Source: Branchiostoma floridae (Eukaryota > Chordata > Leptocardii > Amphioxiformes > Branchiostomatidae). Taken from it: a stretch of 62,000 nucleotides of DNA. Below the pieces are notes generated by a model. It searched no databases and was not told the DNA's origin. It saw only the letters and a list, made by a program, of their open reading frames with translations. Shown here one piece after another: positions 12,310 to 22,985 of the stretch. The position numbers and the translations under genes are program-made. Position 1 is the first letter of the stretch. The number at the start of each line of letters is the position of its first letter. Location of the stretch: positions 8,281,751 to 8,343,750 of the forward strand of contig NC_049986.1 in the NCBI RefSeq assembly GCF_000003815.2, given 5' to 3'.

Positions 12310-12431
12310 AACCATTACCACTTCAGGTGAAACTATAGCACTACTACAAGCTTAAAACTACTGCAAACACTCCATTTTTTCCCTACCAGTACCACAAAAT
12401 TAAATGAATGCAAAACTGAATGCATCTACAG
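12310..12431. mobile_element. MITE fragment, CTGTAAATGC family
   Basis: The right end is CTACAG followed by TA. The interior keeps 'AAACTACTGCAAACACTCCATTTTT' and 'ACCACAAAATTAAAT', diverged forms of blocks in the full-length copy at 61426-61633. The left end cannot be placed. Confidence 0.55.
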
Positions 12432-12547
12432 TAAGTCTTGTCATGTAGTCTGGAACAACTGAAAAGTTTCTAGTTGTAAGTTTGTTGTATCTGACCTATG
12501 AAATGTCAAGATCTCGAAATCTCTACCACCTGTCAAGCAGTTCATCA

Positions 12548-12888
12548 CAGGGCTTTAGCCAGCTCGACATTTTTTTTCCGTCAGCCAATTACAATCGTCG
12601 CGAAAACCATGAAAATTAATTAGAAGGACTGAACTGAGACCTTGAAAAATGGGTTTTAATTAGATTATCGTATGCGAAAGGGCGCCGACACACATTGTCA
12701 ACAATCATAACAATAGCAAAACAAACAGTGTGTGGCTTTTACGGCCGTGGACGGCGTCCCCAAGCCACCTGTAGCTTCCACCAAGGATTTTTGTCCGTCA
12801 AGGTTGACGGATTGGTTTTAGAATTTTTCCGTCAGACGCAGCAAATTTCCGTCAATTGACGGAAAAACGGACGCTGGCTAGACCCCTG
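12548..12888. mobile_element. hAT-type MITE, 341 bp, with 8-bp target duplication
   Basis: It starts CAGGGCTTTAGCCAGC and ends GCTGGCTAGACCCCTG, so the termini are inverted repeats of about 16 bases. The flanks are GTTCATCA (12540-12547) and GTTCACCA (12889-12896), an 8-bp target duplication with one change. The interior holds repeated CCGTCA/TGACGG motifs in both orientations and no coding frame. An 8-bp duplication and CAGGG-type ends are hallmarks of hAT transposons. The element is non-autonomous. Confidence 0.85.
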
Positions 12889-13673
12889 GTTCACCATAAC
12901 ATCTGTCACGAATTCAGCCAAATTATTCTAGAGAATGCCAAATGCCAAGTTCTTCCATTGCACTCTCATAATGTAGATTTATGTACCAATATGTTACCAA
13001 GTTATTTGACTTGAGTAAAATGTCTGGTTGAAATTCAGATTCTTGGCATAAGGTCCTCATTTTGTTCTGATCACTAAGGGTGTGCATGTGGGGTTTTGAC
13101 AACGTTTTATGCCAAATTCAGAAGGACCCCTACGTATTATGCTACAATCAAAACAGATGATAATACAAAATTTTGTAACCTAGCTGTAGCCTCCATAGCA
13201 GGCTCTCTATGGAGGCTAACCTAGCTGCATATTGAGAGGATAAGCTTTCCCTACAAATTACGGGAAACCGAAACAGGTGGCTTACTGAAAAGGAGTGGGC
13301 AGGGCCTCTAATGAAAAGTTAACGGCACTAAAATTTAAAGTGGAAATCAAGAGTTCACTGTGTCTTTGAGGTTCATTTGAACTGTTGATTTATAATCAGT
13401 GTGATGTGTATGGGTGACCGCTCATCGAAACCCATTGTGAATATGTCACGACTTTGTCTCCTGACTCACAAACCCAGATGCTTAACCTTTATGCCAAAAG
13501 GCTGACAGCCATTTTGCATGGTCAGTTTGGCAGTCCGAATGATATTACATTACCCCCCCCCCCCCTTTTCTTTTCAAGATTTGTCCTCGAATCTCCGAGT
13601 TCGATATCCCTGTGTGGCACATCTCTAGCCATTTACTCACAGGGTCAGTGTGAGAACCAGTGGAAGAGGTCCT
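12889..13673. other. No gene seen; poly-C run
   Basis: Unremarkable except for a run of about 14 C at 13553-13566 and a small inverted pair around 13189-13218 (AGCCTCCATAGCAGG and CTCTATGGAGGCT). It ends at an assembly gap (13674-13773). Confidence 0.4.
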
Positions 13674-13773
13674 NNNNNNNNNNNNNNNNNNNNNNNNNNN
13701 NNNNNNNNNNNNNNNNNNNNNNNNNNNNNNNNNNNNNNNNNNNNNNNNNNNNNNNNNNNNNNNNNNNNNNNNN

Positions 13774-13830
13774 GCCTTGTTCGCTTTGTTCCGCTCCTGA
13801 ATGTGACGGAACAGAACAAAGCGAACAAGG
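13774..13830. repeat. Hairpin abutting an assembly gap
   Basis: GCCTTGTTCGCTTTGTTCCG (13774-13793) is followed after a short loop by its near complement CGGAACAGAACAAAGCGAACAAGGC (ending 13830, with a 2-base bulge). It is either a short fold-back element or part of a larger inverted repeat lost in the gap. Confidence 0.75.
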
Positions 13831-14759
13831 CTGGACTCCAGGCTATGTAAGAGGTGAATAGAAACAGAAAGAAACAATATCCTGGCTCCCAGCAGCCTAC
13901 CTTGATCCACCTCCTCCCGACCTTCTAACACCCATCCTGTTAGTTGTAACCAATCTTGACAGTAAGAAACATAACGCTGGGAGTATAAGATTCACACATG
14001 ACCTTTCATTCCATCTTGAAGCGTACAAATGTCCTCGGGATCAAATTGTACCTTCAGCTGTTGCTATCTGACATGTGGATGTTAACAGTGCGAAGCACCT
14101 TTCCTCACCCTGTAGTGTAAATTGTACAAGTTTCACATCAGATGGTAAAAGAAGAAGAACGTGTGTGGTTTTCTTTTCCGCTAGTCTTCGGTAGACGTCA
14201 ATCACAGTACGGTTCATTCTTAACGTATTGTTGCATTTGTGATGTCGTCAACATTGGGAAGTGTTGGTGTCACCGGGCAGTCTTCCGCTGACCATTGTCC
14301 ATCACCTCCTGCCGGTGTTTGTCCTTCCTGAGGCCACTGGTAGGGGTCAGTCTCGGGGTCTGTGAAGATAGGTAACAAAAGGAAACCGCATTGTACTATG
14401 TCTACTGTCTTTGATCCACAGCTTTCTTCTCTCTAAAGTTCTTATGTTACAGAGAACAGGCTGGTAGAAAGTAAATGTCTGGATTAACAAATGACATATG
14501 GTCTCAGAGCAATATCTGGAATATTATGAATATATTGAAGAGGGACTGATATAATGCTAAAGAGCGAAACGTTGCGAACAGTGTGTGCATCTCTTTGTAA
14601 AGCACCACCTGTTCTCTGCCCCCGTACCCTCAGCCACTATCGGTACCATGTTGTATCAACACTCGTTTGCTTACGGCTTTTCACCCCCAAAAGTTATGGA
14701 AACACGCAGCTGTTATGTAAGCGTGATGCACGCTTTATATACTGTTGGTTGGCATAACT
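13831..14759. other. No gene seen
   Basis: No protein family, RNA gene or repeat structure recognised. Confidence 0.35.
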
Positions 14760-14859
14760 ACTTCCAAGACTAATTGGGCTGAAGGGGGGAAATGGCAACA
14801 TCACTCTTGTGTTTTGATACTCGGTAGTTAGCCGATGATTCATAGATAGCCAAGAGTCT

Positions 14860-15270
14860 GAGTACTCTCAAGTGCGAGTCGTTTTGGTTGTCTTCGTCAA
14901 GTGGTAAGTCTCTTCCCTTGAGACGACGAGAGGACGGACTTGTGCGACATTTGATCGGGTGCCAAGGAAAACTACGGCCGGTGAGATTGAGACGTGTAGG
15001 TTGTACGAGCGAACAAAAGCGGCCGCGGGCAGAATACTGCTGTGCTGAACTGATCCGGAATGATGGTCACTATTTAAAGCTATGGGATGGAGCCGGTCCA
15101 GACTGAATCAAGCTGGTCTGTTCTGAACCATGTGATTACAGTCCTGTTGTAAGGAGACATGAACAATGAACCACCCAGGAAGCTTGCCAGCACCAAAGAA
15201 ACTCCACGCACGGTCGACCCGGTAGGTAGGAATCCAGTACGATCCGGTATAATCATGTCCGTGACCAAAG
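14860..15270 (+). promoter_or_regulatory. CpG-rich segment with a strong splice-donor sequence
   Basis: CpG is clearly more frequent here than in the flanks, including a GCGGCCGC site at about 15021. A consensus donor, GTAAGT, follows AAGTG at 14903. A second, weaker one (GTAGGT) follows CGACCCG at 15222. This could be a promoter with an untranslated first exon, for the collagen gene or another gene, but no transcript evidence is available and the sequence does not encode a known protein. Confidence 0.3.
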
Positions 15271-15926
15271 ATTGCAAAAGAGCAAACCTTTTAATTTGTG
15301 GCCAGACTTTCCCTCTGGCCTATAACAAAGATGTTCCTTTTTTTTCCTGTTCCACGTTGTATACATGTGGTCCTGCCATTCACCCCCATTTACAAATCTC
15401 ATGACCCGATGGTGTGTCTTCCAAGGACTATCAAATCGTTACTACGACAGTAAGTGCTTTGCCAATCTACATTCTTCACTTTTACCTTTAGTCTTAATTT
15501 GAGATCAAACACGATTCCCTTCAATCTTAATTGCTACTGACATGTAACTGTCTACTGAGCACTTTCACTTAAGATTCTAAAGGCATAGATATCAACAAGA
15601 CCGTTATCTTATCAGCAATGGTTGTGTTGGTCATTGGTTTCCCATAGAGACTGAAGGGTCTGTGCAGTGCGTTTATGTGATAGCAGTATTGGTCATGTCA
15701 GTACAGTGGAAGCCGACATGCTGTGAGGTGTTGACCTGCACTCTATATAAAGGTAGAAAAATCCCTGTGACCCTGTTAAGTGTTATTCTAATACAGGCTC
15801 TGTGATATCAAAGATAAGGCGTTTGAACCAGCCCTGTTTTTAAATGCCAAGCTCAGTGTTTGATTATTTAGAGATGAGAATAAAGTGGTATCAGAATATC
15901 ATGTTACTACTGTTTTTGGTTTGTTG

Positions 15927-16371
15927 TAGGGGTGGGTACCAGTACAGAAACTTCAGTTCCAGGTCCGGTTCAGGTCCAGAGGATCAGGTCCCGGTTTGGA
16001 CCTGAACCTGGACCTGATTCATTATGTGAAAACTTGTGAATGGATTGTACTGAAATACAATAGTCCATTTTGCTACAAAGAAATCTGTTTTGCGTTGTAT
16101 TCGACTCCCACTGGCATTTTAAAAATCCTACAATGCTAACTGGCTCTGTACAATTGACTGTAAAAGTTGCAAATTGGTAGAAATAGACTCTACTCTGCTT
16201 CATTCCTGTTATTTGCCCAGACTGGTAACCTTGAAAACGTGTGAATGGCTTACCATATAATCTGTTCATTTTCCAATTGGTCCAACATCCGGTCCACCGA
16301 TTTTTTTCAGGTCCGGTTTTCTGGCCAGGTCAAATGAGAAAAAAATGGTTTTGTACCTGTACCCATCCCTA
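15927..16371. mobile_element. hAT-type MITE, 445 bp, with 8-bp target duplication
   Basis: The ends are TAGGGGTGGGTACCAGTAC and GTACCTGTACCCATCCCTA, inverted repeats with a few changes. The flanks GTTTGTTG (15919-15926) and GTTTCTTG (16372-16379) differ at one base in eight. Subterminal regions carry repeated GGTCCAGGT/ACCTGGACC motifs. Fragments of the same family appear at 18253-18280, 39295-39392 and 52735-52761. No coding frame, so non-autonomous. Confidence 0.88.
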
Positions 16372-16609
16372 GTTTCTTGTATAATCTGTATGCTGGCAGC
16401 AGACATGATATGGTATGGGTGTCACAGCTTACATGGTTCCAGGGCACCAATCTTGGCATTGTCTGCCGCTAGGTTCTTTTAACTTCTAAAAGCTTGTTTG
16501 ATGCATTTTGCTGTAAGGTGCGAAGATGTTGTAGCTTTTTGCAGACTAGTTCCTTTTTTTTGGCATTTTTAGTCTACAACATGTCATTAAAAGTGGAGCC
16601 CTCTCCTCT

Positions 16610-16790
16610 CCTTCTATACCACATGTACCTTTTCACCTTTCCAACCAAAGTTAGGTAGTCCCCGTTTACACCTGGGTGGAGAAAGGAAAGTAGTGTTAAG
16701 ACCCTTTCTCTTTGACACAATGACTGGAATACCAGGAATCGAACTTGGATGGATGCCAAGTCACAAACTTCACTTGTCAAAGACCTGTTA
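16610..16790 (-). mobile_element. tRNA-derived SINE, decayed
   Basis: The + strand reads 'CAAAGTTAGGTAGTCC', 'ACACCTGGGTGGAGAAAGGAA', 'AAGACCCTTTCTCTTTGACACAA' and then 'GGAATCGAACTTGG'. This is the same order as the other minus-strand SINE copies in the window, with a mutated B box (complement CCAAGTTCGATTCC). Confidence 0.7.
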
Positions 16791-17413
16791 CTGTTCTGTA
16801 CTGCAATTGGATGATCTTTCATCTAAAAACAGTCCCTTTTGCTGTTATATGCCAATTACACAGGGACGGAAAATTTTTTTCCCCATTCCGTCCTCTGTGA
16901 GCAAAATTTAACCCTCAAAATGCAGGAAATAGCATTTCAGAGGGTCTAAATTTCAAAATTTTCCTTGGGCACATGCCCCCAGACACCCCTAGGAACGCTG
17001 CGCCAAAGCCATTCAAAATGGAGGGGACTGAAAATGATTTCTGGCTGGCTACAACCCTGGTATATTGTATCAAAATTTTGATTAGACCCTTGTGTTATGT
17101 ATCACACTATATACTTCTCTTAGTCCTTGAGACTGTATATGCAATTAGCCTTCGGGTATGATTTTGCAAATGAACATCTATCATACTCCAGAGTGGAAAG
17201 TTATGCTGGACTGAGTCTGAAGGTTAGGTACCAGCAAGGCTGCCAGTTATGAAAGGCAGTGTTGTGGAACTATGTTAGCTATGCAAGCATTTCTTGTTGA
17301 CCTTTGTGTGAACCTCTGTCTCCTTGCTCTCATTCTGTACCCTACTGATATAATTATGTGGGCGAAGCCACACATATAGTTTTCTTACAAGTATTTCACC
17401 GGAAATCAGAAAC

Positions 17414-17705
17414 AAATGGAAGCCTCCATGTACTCCATGTTTCAAGCTTTTTGATTGGCCTAAAGTCGCACTTTCTCGGTTGTACGTCAGAGGTGAACCT
17501 ATCAACGCGCAGGACACAATCGGCATCCATTTTGATAATAGCCAATCAAAACTCAGAAAAATGGAAGCTGTTAGCAAATACTCCGCGTTCCCAGCTTTTT
17601 GATTGGCCTAAATTCAGACTGTCTCGGGTGTACGTCAGAGCTGGACCTATCAACGCAGAGAACACAAAATGTCATTCGGCATCCAGTTTTATAATAGCAG
17701 CTGAG
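17414..17705 (+). promoter_or_regulatory. Duplicated CCAAT-containing block (two units, period about 145 bp)
   Basis: Unit 1 (17414-17545) and unit 2 (17559-17705) share 'AGCTTTTTGATTGGCCTAAA', 'TGTACGTCAGAG', 'ACCTATCAACGC' and 'TCGGCATCCA'. Each unit carries GATTGGCC, an inverted CCAAT box. A direct GCCAATCA lies between them at about 17540, and a TATA-like TTTTATAATA lies at about 17687. CCAAT boxes and a TATA-like sequence just upstream of the ORF at 17725 suggest a promoter, but a simple duplicated repeat would look the same. Confidence 0.4.
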
Positions 17706-17724
17706 ACGCGGCAGTAAATCGGCC

Positions 17725-17853
17725 ATGCATTCGACCAAACAAGCGCTCAAGGAAGAAGTTGCCCGCCACGGAATGAACAAGATTGATAAATTTGCACAGA
17801 AAAACATTATCTTCAGAAAATGGCACCTTGGAATCTTGCAAATTAAACAGTGA
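17725..17853 (+). CDS. Possible small protein of 42 residues, unknown
   Basis: The ATG at 17725 (context GGCCATGC) opens a 42-codon frame to TGA at 17851. The product is basic, starting MHSTKQALKEEVARHG and ending HLGILQIKQ. There is no Cys, signal peptide or membrane segment, and I recognise no family. What speaks for it is the block directly upstream: two duplicated CCAAT-bearing units and a TATA-like sequence about 35 bases before the ATG. What speaks against it is that a frame this short arises easily by chance. It could also be a first coding exon of something longer or part of a repeat. Treat as a candidate only. Confidence 0.2.
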   Translation: MHSTKQALKEEVARHGMNKIDKFAQKNIIFRKWHLGILQIKQ

Positions 17854-17929
17854 ACGGACGTGTTCAAGCTACGCATTGCATTTGTATACATGTACCTGTT
17901 AAAATGCCGGCAATAACGTTACGGCAAGC

Positions 17930-18006
17930 TTGGCCGAATGGCTAAAGCACCAGCTACGTTTGCGCTTTTTTTCGCTAGGTCAACCCTGGTTCGATTCCGG
18001 GCGGGA
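17930..18006 (+). pseudogene. tRNA-like pseudogene or SINE head
   Basis: An A-box-like TGGCCGAATGGC (17931-17942) and a perfect B box GGTTCGATTCC (17988-17998) are spaced as in a tRNA with a long variable arm. The T arm folds well (CCTGG, TTCGATT, CCGGG), but the bases where the acceptor stem should be do not pair with each other and the anticodon arm is poor. So it is not an intact tRNA gene. Confidence 0.65.
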
Positions 18007-18326
18007 ACAACTTTCTTTTAGTTGTCCTTTTTTTTCTTTTTTGATATTTAAAACAATTTTATCTTGCAAACAGAGCATCGTTCAGTTTACACGCCTTTTT
18101 ATTTATTTTTTAATTGCCCTCAAAAGACGGCGTTTAAACGGTCGGACGGTCCATGTGGGGAGGGGGGCTCGTCAACGCCTCGGACCATACCGGCAGCCAA
18201 ATACTGTATCGTCGATGTCTGTCGCCTGCGGCGTTAAGTCAAATTTGGAATGGAGGCTACGGTACGGTACCGGACCTGAACCTGATCATGAATTTCAGCT
18301 TTATAATTGCTACACAGCACAACCCG

Positions 18327-18334
18327 TGACGTCA
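18327..18334. promoter_or_regulatory. CRE-like palindrome TGACGTCA
   Basis: A perfect TGACGTCA, the known site of CREB/ATF factors, in a CpG-richer stretch (18120-18350). No gene start is recognisable nearby, so its function is doubtful. Confidence 0.25.
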
Positions 18335-18685
18335 GGTAAAGGCCGAGAATAGGGGTGAACCGAGAATACGGGGCACCTAATGGCAATTACTATTGTGTGT
18401 AAGATAGTTTGACTTAAACTTCAAAAAAGGCCACGGGAAAGACTTGCTGCATTTTCGCGAAAATGTTGTCATTCTAGTTGTTTCTTCTCTTGCGATTTTT
18501 CCTTTCTTTTCCCTTCGCCCACATCCTGCATTTTTTCAAAAATGTTGCCTTTCTAGTTTATAATGTGTAATATACTGAGTTATTTTGTAGATGACATTCC
18601 TTGGTAATGAAATTCTCTGCAAGCTGACCAACCATCCAGTGAATGTCGTTAATTTTCCAGTGCAATATACTATCAGCTTCGGTTG

Positions 18686-18773
18686 TAGCCTGGATACCAG
18701 ACCTCAGCCTGATCTCAAAAATATCCTTCGATGAGATTGGGCTGGGGTCTGGTATCCAGGCTACCTCCGTTGG
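18686..18773. mobile_element. Fold-back MITE, TAGCCTGGATACCAG family
   Basis: The left arm TAGCCTGGATACCAGACCTC and the right arm (ending ...GTCTGGTATCCAGGCTA at 18773) are inverted repeats of about 38 bases around a short AT-rich loop. The flanks (TTCGGTTG and CTCCGTTG) are a plausible but mutated 8-bp duplication. The best-preserved copy lies at 45188-45289; partial copies are at 25626 and 45369. Confidence 0.8.
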
Positions 18774-19560
18774 GACTACTGTCCTTGAATTCCACCCCCA
18801 GTTACATACAAAAATGTATGAAATCAATTCAAATCTTTCCCATTTTTGTTATTTGTCTAAGTTGTCTTTGATTTACCCTTTGGTAGCGAGTGGCCCAGTT
18901 AAGGCAACTGTAAATTCTGAAAGAAGTGTTAAAGCACTTATTAAGTTTTATAGCAGTGAGGAAATCAAGATTTTTAGGGGTCTGACACTGAGATGTGATC
19001 ATGAGAATTCCCCGCAAAGACAGCGAGAAAATGTGAAATTGTCAAAATCTAAGTGTAATCCAACTTCTGCCAAAAGATGAAATATTTCCACAAATTTAAT
19101 TTCAAATTATATGACTTTGGGAGAAAATGAAGCGTTCTTGTAGGCAGAAGAGAGAACAAAATTGATATAGTGATTAGAATTAAAATAAGTTAAATAGTGA
19201 TTAGAATTCAAATAATCATTTTATTACCACAAACATTTCCCCCTTTACAGTATCCCCTTTTTCATGGTCAAACATAATTAGATTGCCTTCGTTTTTATTA
19301 AACTTTGTGGTGATATAGTACTCATCAAGTAGAGAACCTCCTTGGATTAATCTTGATACTGGAGGTATTTTTGCTTGTCAAGCCTTCAATCTCTGTCCCT
19401 CCCTAATGATGTTAAGGTGAGATTAATCAGACTGGTGAAAAGTACACAAGGTCACTCCCCTATCTTGGTTGGTGTCCAGATTGGGTCTTAGCCAAGCATT
19501 TGGTCTTTCTCAAACTTTTCACACTGTTCTTAATTCGAGCCTACGTTTTACAATTCTACT

Positions 19561-19831
19561 AATGATCTCATGAAAGTGCCGAGTGGCAAGATTTAATGCG
19601 GTAAAATGTATGTTTTCCTTTTGATGATCCTGTGTACAACACTGACAATTTATGATATTGCTAGTTGCTAATTCAGAACAAGGTGTTCCATCCCAAATGA
19701 TCTAGTGAAAAAATGCCAAGTGACGATCAATTCAATGCGGTGAAATAGACCATTCTCTTTGATGATGCTGTGTAGAAGACTGGAAATTTATAATTGCCAG
19801 TTGCTAATTCAGAACAAGATGTTCCATCCCT
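19561..19831. repeat. Tandem duplication, two units of about 135 bp
   Basis: Units begin AATGATCTCATGAAAGTGCC (19561) and AATGATCTAGTGAAAAAATG (19696). Both end near GCTAATTCAGAACAAGrTGTTCCATCCC. Divergence is moderate, so the duplication is old. Confidence 0.85.
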
Positions 19832-19896
19832 GATCCCTGGTTCTCAAATTAGAGCCGGCTAACTTGTACCAGACGACTGCCCTTGAAGAACACGCA

Positions 19897-20105
19897 CTGT
19901 AAATGAAGAAATGTTTGCGCTTTTATATTCGCGGTTTTTGCTGTGACTAGTTCACCGCGAACTTTAAACCACTGAGCAAACACTTTTTCCATTATAGTAT
20001 TAGACTGCAGTCTATGGCGCTACCGCAAACTTAAAAACCACCGTGAAAACTGCATTTTCTTGCTACTGCGAAAGTAAATCCCTGCGAACTTAAATGCATT
20101 TACAG
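19897..20105. mobile_element. MITE, CTGTAAATGC family, 209 bp
   Basis: It starts CTGTAAATGAAGAAATG and ends GCATTTACAG, followed by TA at 20106. It contains 'ATTAGACTGCAGTCTATGGCGC' in the middle and flanking blocks of the CGCGGT/ACCGCG type in opposite orientations. The left TA has become CA. About the same length as the copy at 61426-61633. Confidence 0.85.
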
Positions 20106-20106
20106 T

Positions 20107-21940
20107 ATCCCCCCACTTCCTGGCTGTAGTTTATGTGCCCAACTCCCATAACATTTCCGACCTTGACGCTTGTGTAGAACCGTTCTTATCTGGGCCAGAC
20201 TGGCTTTCCACAGCACTGTCAGAGGGTCTGCATGGAGAGATCTAGGCAATGCTCAACAATGCTCAACAGCAAATTATAGTATGTCTTGGCAACAATTGAA
20301 AACAAGGTAAATCGACTTGTGATATAATTTGAAACTTTATAACCGTACACAAAAATAAAGCGCTTGCCAACAAGCTTTCGATCAGTCCTCTGATCCTTTT
20401 CAAGTTGTTTTTCAAAGTCAATGTCACACATCCAGACCAGAAGTGTGATGTCAGCAAATGGTCAAAGGTGCTTGCAAGTTGGTATCGGCCCCCGTCTCGG
20501 TTGAGGGAGGGTAACTAGGGGACAGAATACTCTAAGCTTGTTGGTAAACGCTTTATTGTTGTGTGAGGTTATAAAGTTTAGAAATTATCATAATGTTGAT
20601 TACCGTCACAGAGGAACTTACATTCGAGTAAATTGACTTATTATTGCAAAAGGTTTGGGAATACATTTCGTTGGATTAATCCATTGTATTCCATAGCAAA
20701 CCTAGTCAATGAATGCCAATGCATTTGTTCTGTTGTGACTTTTTGTGCTCCGTGCTATTCATCTTGACGGTGTAAAATGACTACCAGTAGTCAACAACAA
20801 CAAATAACGACGTCAGTACTTAGAATTTAAAGTGACCTATATACACGAATGATGTCCTGCATTGTAACAAAGCTTAACATAGTGTCGATTTTGGGGGGTA
20901 CGTGTCAGCTACAATCAACAATGACTTAGAATACAAATGTAGCTTGCTTCACATCCAAGAGAAAGTCATGCAGACCTTCCTGTCAGTAGGTCTGAGTTTA
21001 ACTACACGACTGGGTAAGCATTGCGCCTAATGACCACTCAACGTGCCAACTCTTTCCTATGCTATACTGTATCCAGTCAGGACTGTCAGGTGACTGTTGT
21101 AACTTCTCTTTGAAACTTTGACTATCTCCTGTGTCAACAGTGACTCTTGATAGATGACAAAATTAGAATATATCAAAGTCGTTGCCTTGGAAGAAAGCCA
21201 AGTCTGTCCAGCCAAGGACAAGCTGATTCCAACTTTCGGAGTACAACTTTCCAGTCTGACATCCAAAAGGTGGCAATGTGGTTGTGTGGTTTAAGTCTTG
21301 ACTTAATAGCTTGGAGAATATAATAGTTCTGAGTCTGAATCACTGACAGGCCCTAATGTCATGCCCTCGTTTAAAGATTAGAATATACTGTTTCTTTCGA
21401 CATAATCTTTTTTCTGAAAAAGGCTGAAAGGTAAAGATGGAATAGACCATTCATTTACTGCAACAAGTGGCAATGATTTAATGCAACAACTTAAAAGAGC
21501 AAGGGGCCAGTCACTGGCCTTAACAATTAGGCAGGTAGGAGGGGGTGTGTCTGATAAAGGACAAAAGTATAAGGTAAAGGACTTATCCTTCATCTAGTAG
21601 AAACAAGCAACCATGAAGTTCAACTCTTACTGGAAGTCTTAAAATATCTGTGCAAAGTCTCTGAAAAATCATCACATTGCAAACTGCTGGTAATGCAATC
21701 TGTGTGCCTAGTACTGACTTTAAACGTGGCAAAGACATTCTTCCCACACTGCCCTGAAATTAACTCCCCTACGACTTAAATAAGAGAATTTACGGTACTT
21801 TCAGTCACAGGTAATGAAACGTCCTTGCCACTTGGTTCTGTACATAATCAGTTCCAGGGACATTCCTCCAGACCTCAGACTCAGCAGGGCACCCTCAAGA
21901 GCAAGTGGCAACTGCCAAACTGTATCTTTTTACTTGTGGT
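20107..21940. other. No gene seen
   Basis: No protein family or clear repeat identified. Short frames on both strands lack support. Confidence 0.35.
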
Positions 21941-21948
21941 CAACCGAT

Positions 21949-22280
21949 TTACTGCACTGGGTTGACTCTTGGCATGGCAAGTCACCTGGCAGGGCGCACA
22001 GGAAGAAGGCTTTTAAAGGGGTGGATCCTACACCATCCCTGTGGTTGGGGATGTAGTGAATGGAGAGTGGGTAAACCCTTTGTTAGCCTTATAACCTTGT
22101 CAGTTACGGATTTACTTCAGTGAGTTGACTTCTGGCATGGCAAGTCACCAGGCATGGCAGGGCACACATGTACAGAAGGCTTGTAAGGGGGTGGATCCTA
22201 TTCCATCCCTGTGGTTGGGGATGAAGTGAATAGAGAGTGGGTAAACCCCTTTGTTAGCCTTATAACCTTGGCAGTTAGGT
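21949..22280. repeat. Tandem duplication, two units of about 155-170 bp
   Basis: Both units contain 'GTTGACTyyTGGCATGGCAAGTCACC', 'GTGGATCCTA', 'CCATCCCTGTGGTTGGGGATG', 'GAGAGTGGGTAAACCC' and 'TTTGTTAGCCTTATAACCTTG'. Unit 2 has a short insertion that repeats 'GGCATGGCAGGGCACAC'. Open frames here are repeat shadows. Confidence 0.88.
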
Positions 22281-22582
22281 CAGGAGAAGAATCATGGCAT
22301 TCACGCCTCCATGTTTTTTTCGTGACATTAAGTCGGATGTCTGCTCTAAATCAGACTCTGCCCACTCACATTTGTACACAAACGTTTATCAAAATGAGAT
22401 GTACTTGAGTTATGGTTGTGGCAAATGACCCCAACTGTGGCTCACTGACTTTCATGTAAGTTTGGGTTCAAGTAATGGTTTCCTTGGACGCTTTAGTGAC
22501 ACAAGTACATTGTAGTTCCATAGTGCATACAACATTGTTTATTAACTTGGTTAGCTTCTGGGCCCCCTCATGGCTTTCCTAG

Positions 22583-22680
22583 GTACTGCAGCAGAACGTT
22601 TGGTTTTTATCTCATGTTCTGGATGAGCTATGGTGATGTTTTTGGGTGTTAGGTAGCTTTTGAAACAGGATAAGTCAATA
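22583..22680 (+). repeat. Copy of the 'TACTGCAGCAGAAC' dispersed repeat
   Basis: It shares TACTGCAGCAGAACnTTnGGTTTT, then a GATGTTTTTGGGTG and 'GTAGCTTTTGA' pattern, with the copy at 4022-4110. Confidence 0.6.
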
Positions 22681-22734
22681 AGGGATGAACAAATTTTCTT
22701 CATTTAAATGATGTTTTTCTATACATGTAAGTAT

Positions 22735-22985
22735 AAATGTGGTGGGTTCTTTAACATGCTTGTGGTGTGGCTATCCTCAAACACAGGACTGCCATTCAAT
22801 TTTTCTATCTGAGGGATGTCCCTGACCAAAGCTATGTACTCATTTTAACCCGAGTGAAGTGAGGAAATTTTTGTGAAGTGCCTTGCACAAGGGCCCTATC
22901 ATAGCATACAAGGGGAATCAAACTCAGGACCACTGGGCATTCAGCCAAATACCCCACCATTGTCCTATACAACTCCATAACAAGT
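22735..22985 (-). mobile_element. tRNA-derived SINE
   Basis: On the + strand it reads 'GTGGTGGGTTCTTTAACATG', 'GTGGCTATCCTCAAACACAGGA', 'AAAGCTATGTACTCATTTTAACC', 'GAGTGAAGTGAGGAAAT', 'AAGTGCCTTGCACAAGGGC', then 'GGGAATCAAACTCAGGACC', the complement of a mutated B box. This is one of the longest copies of the family, which makes the order of parts clear. A tail-side fragment follows at about 23600-23700. Confidence 0.8.

Noticed and set aside
17930-18006. Intact tRNA gene
   Set aside because: A and B boxes are good, but the acceptor stem does not pair and the anticodon arm is unclear.
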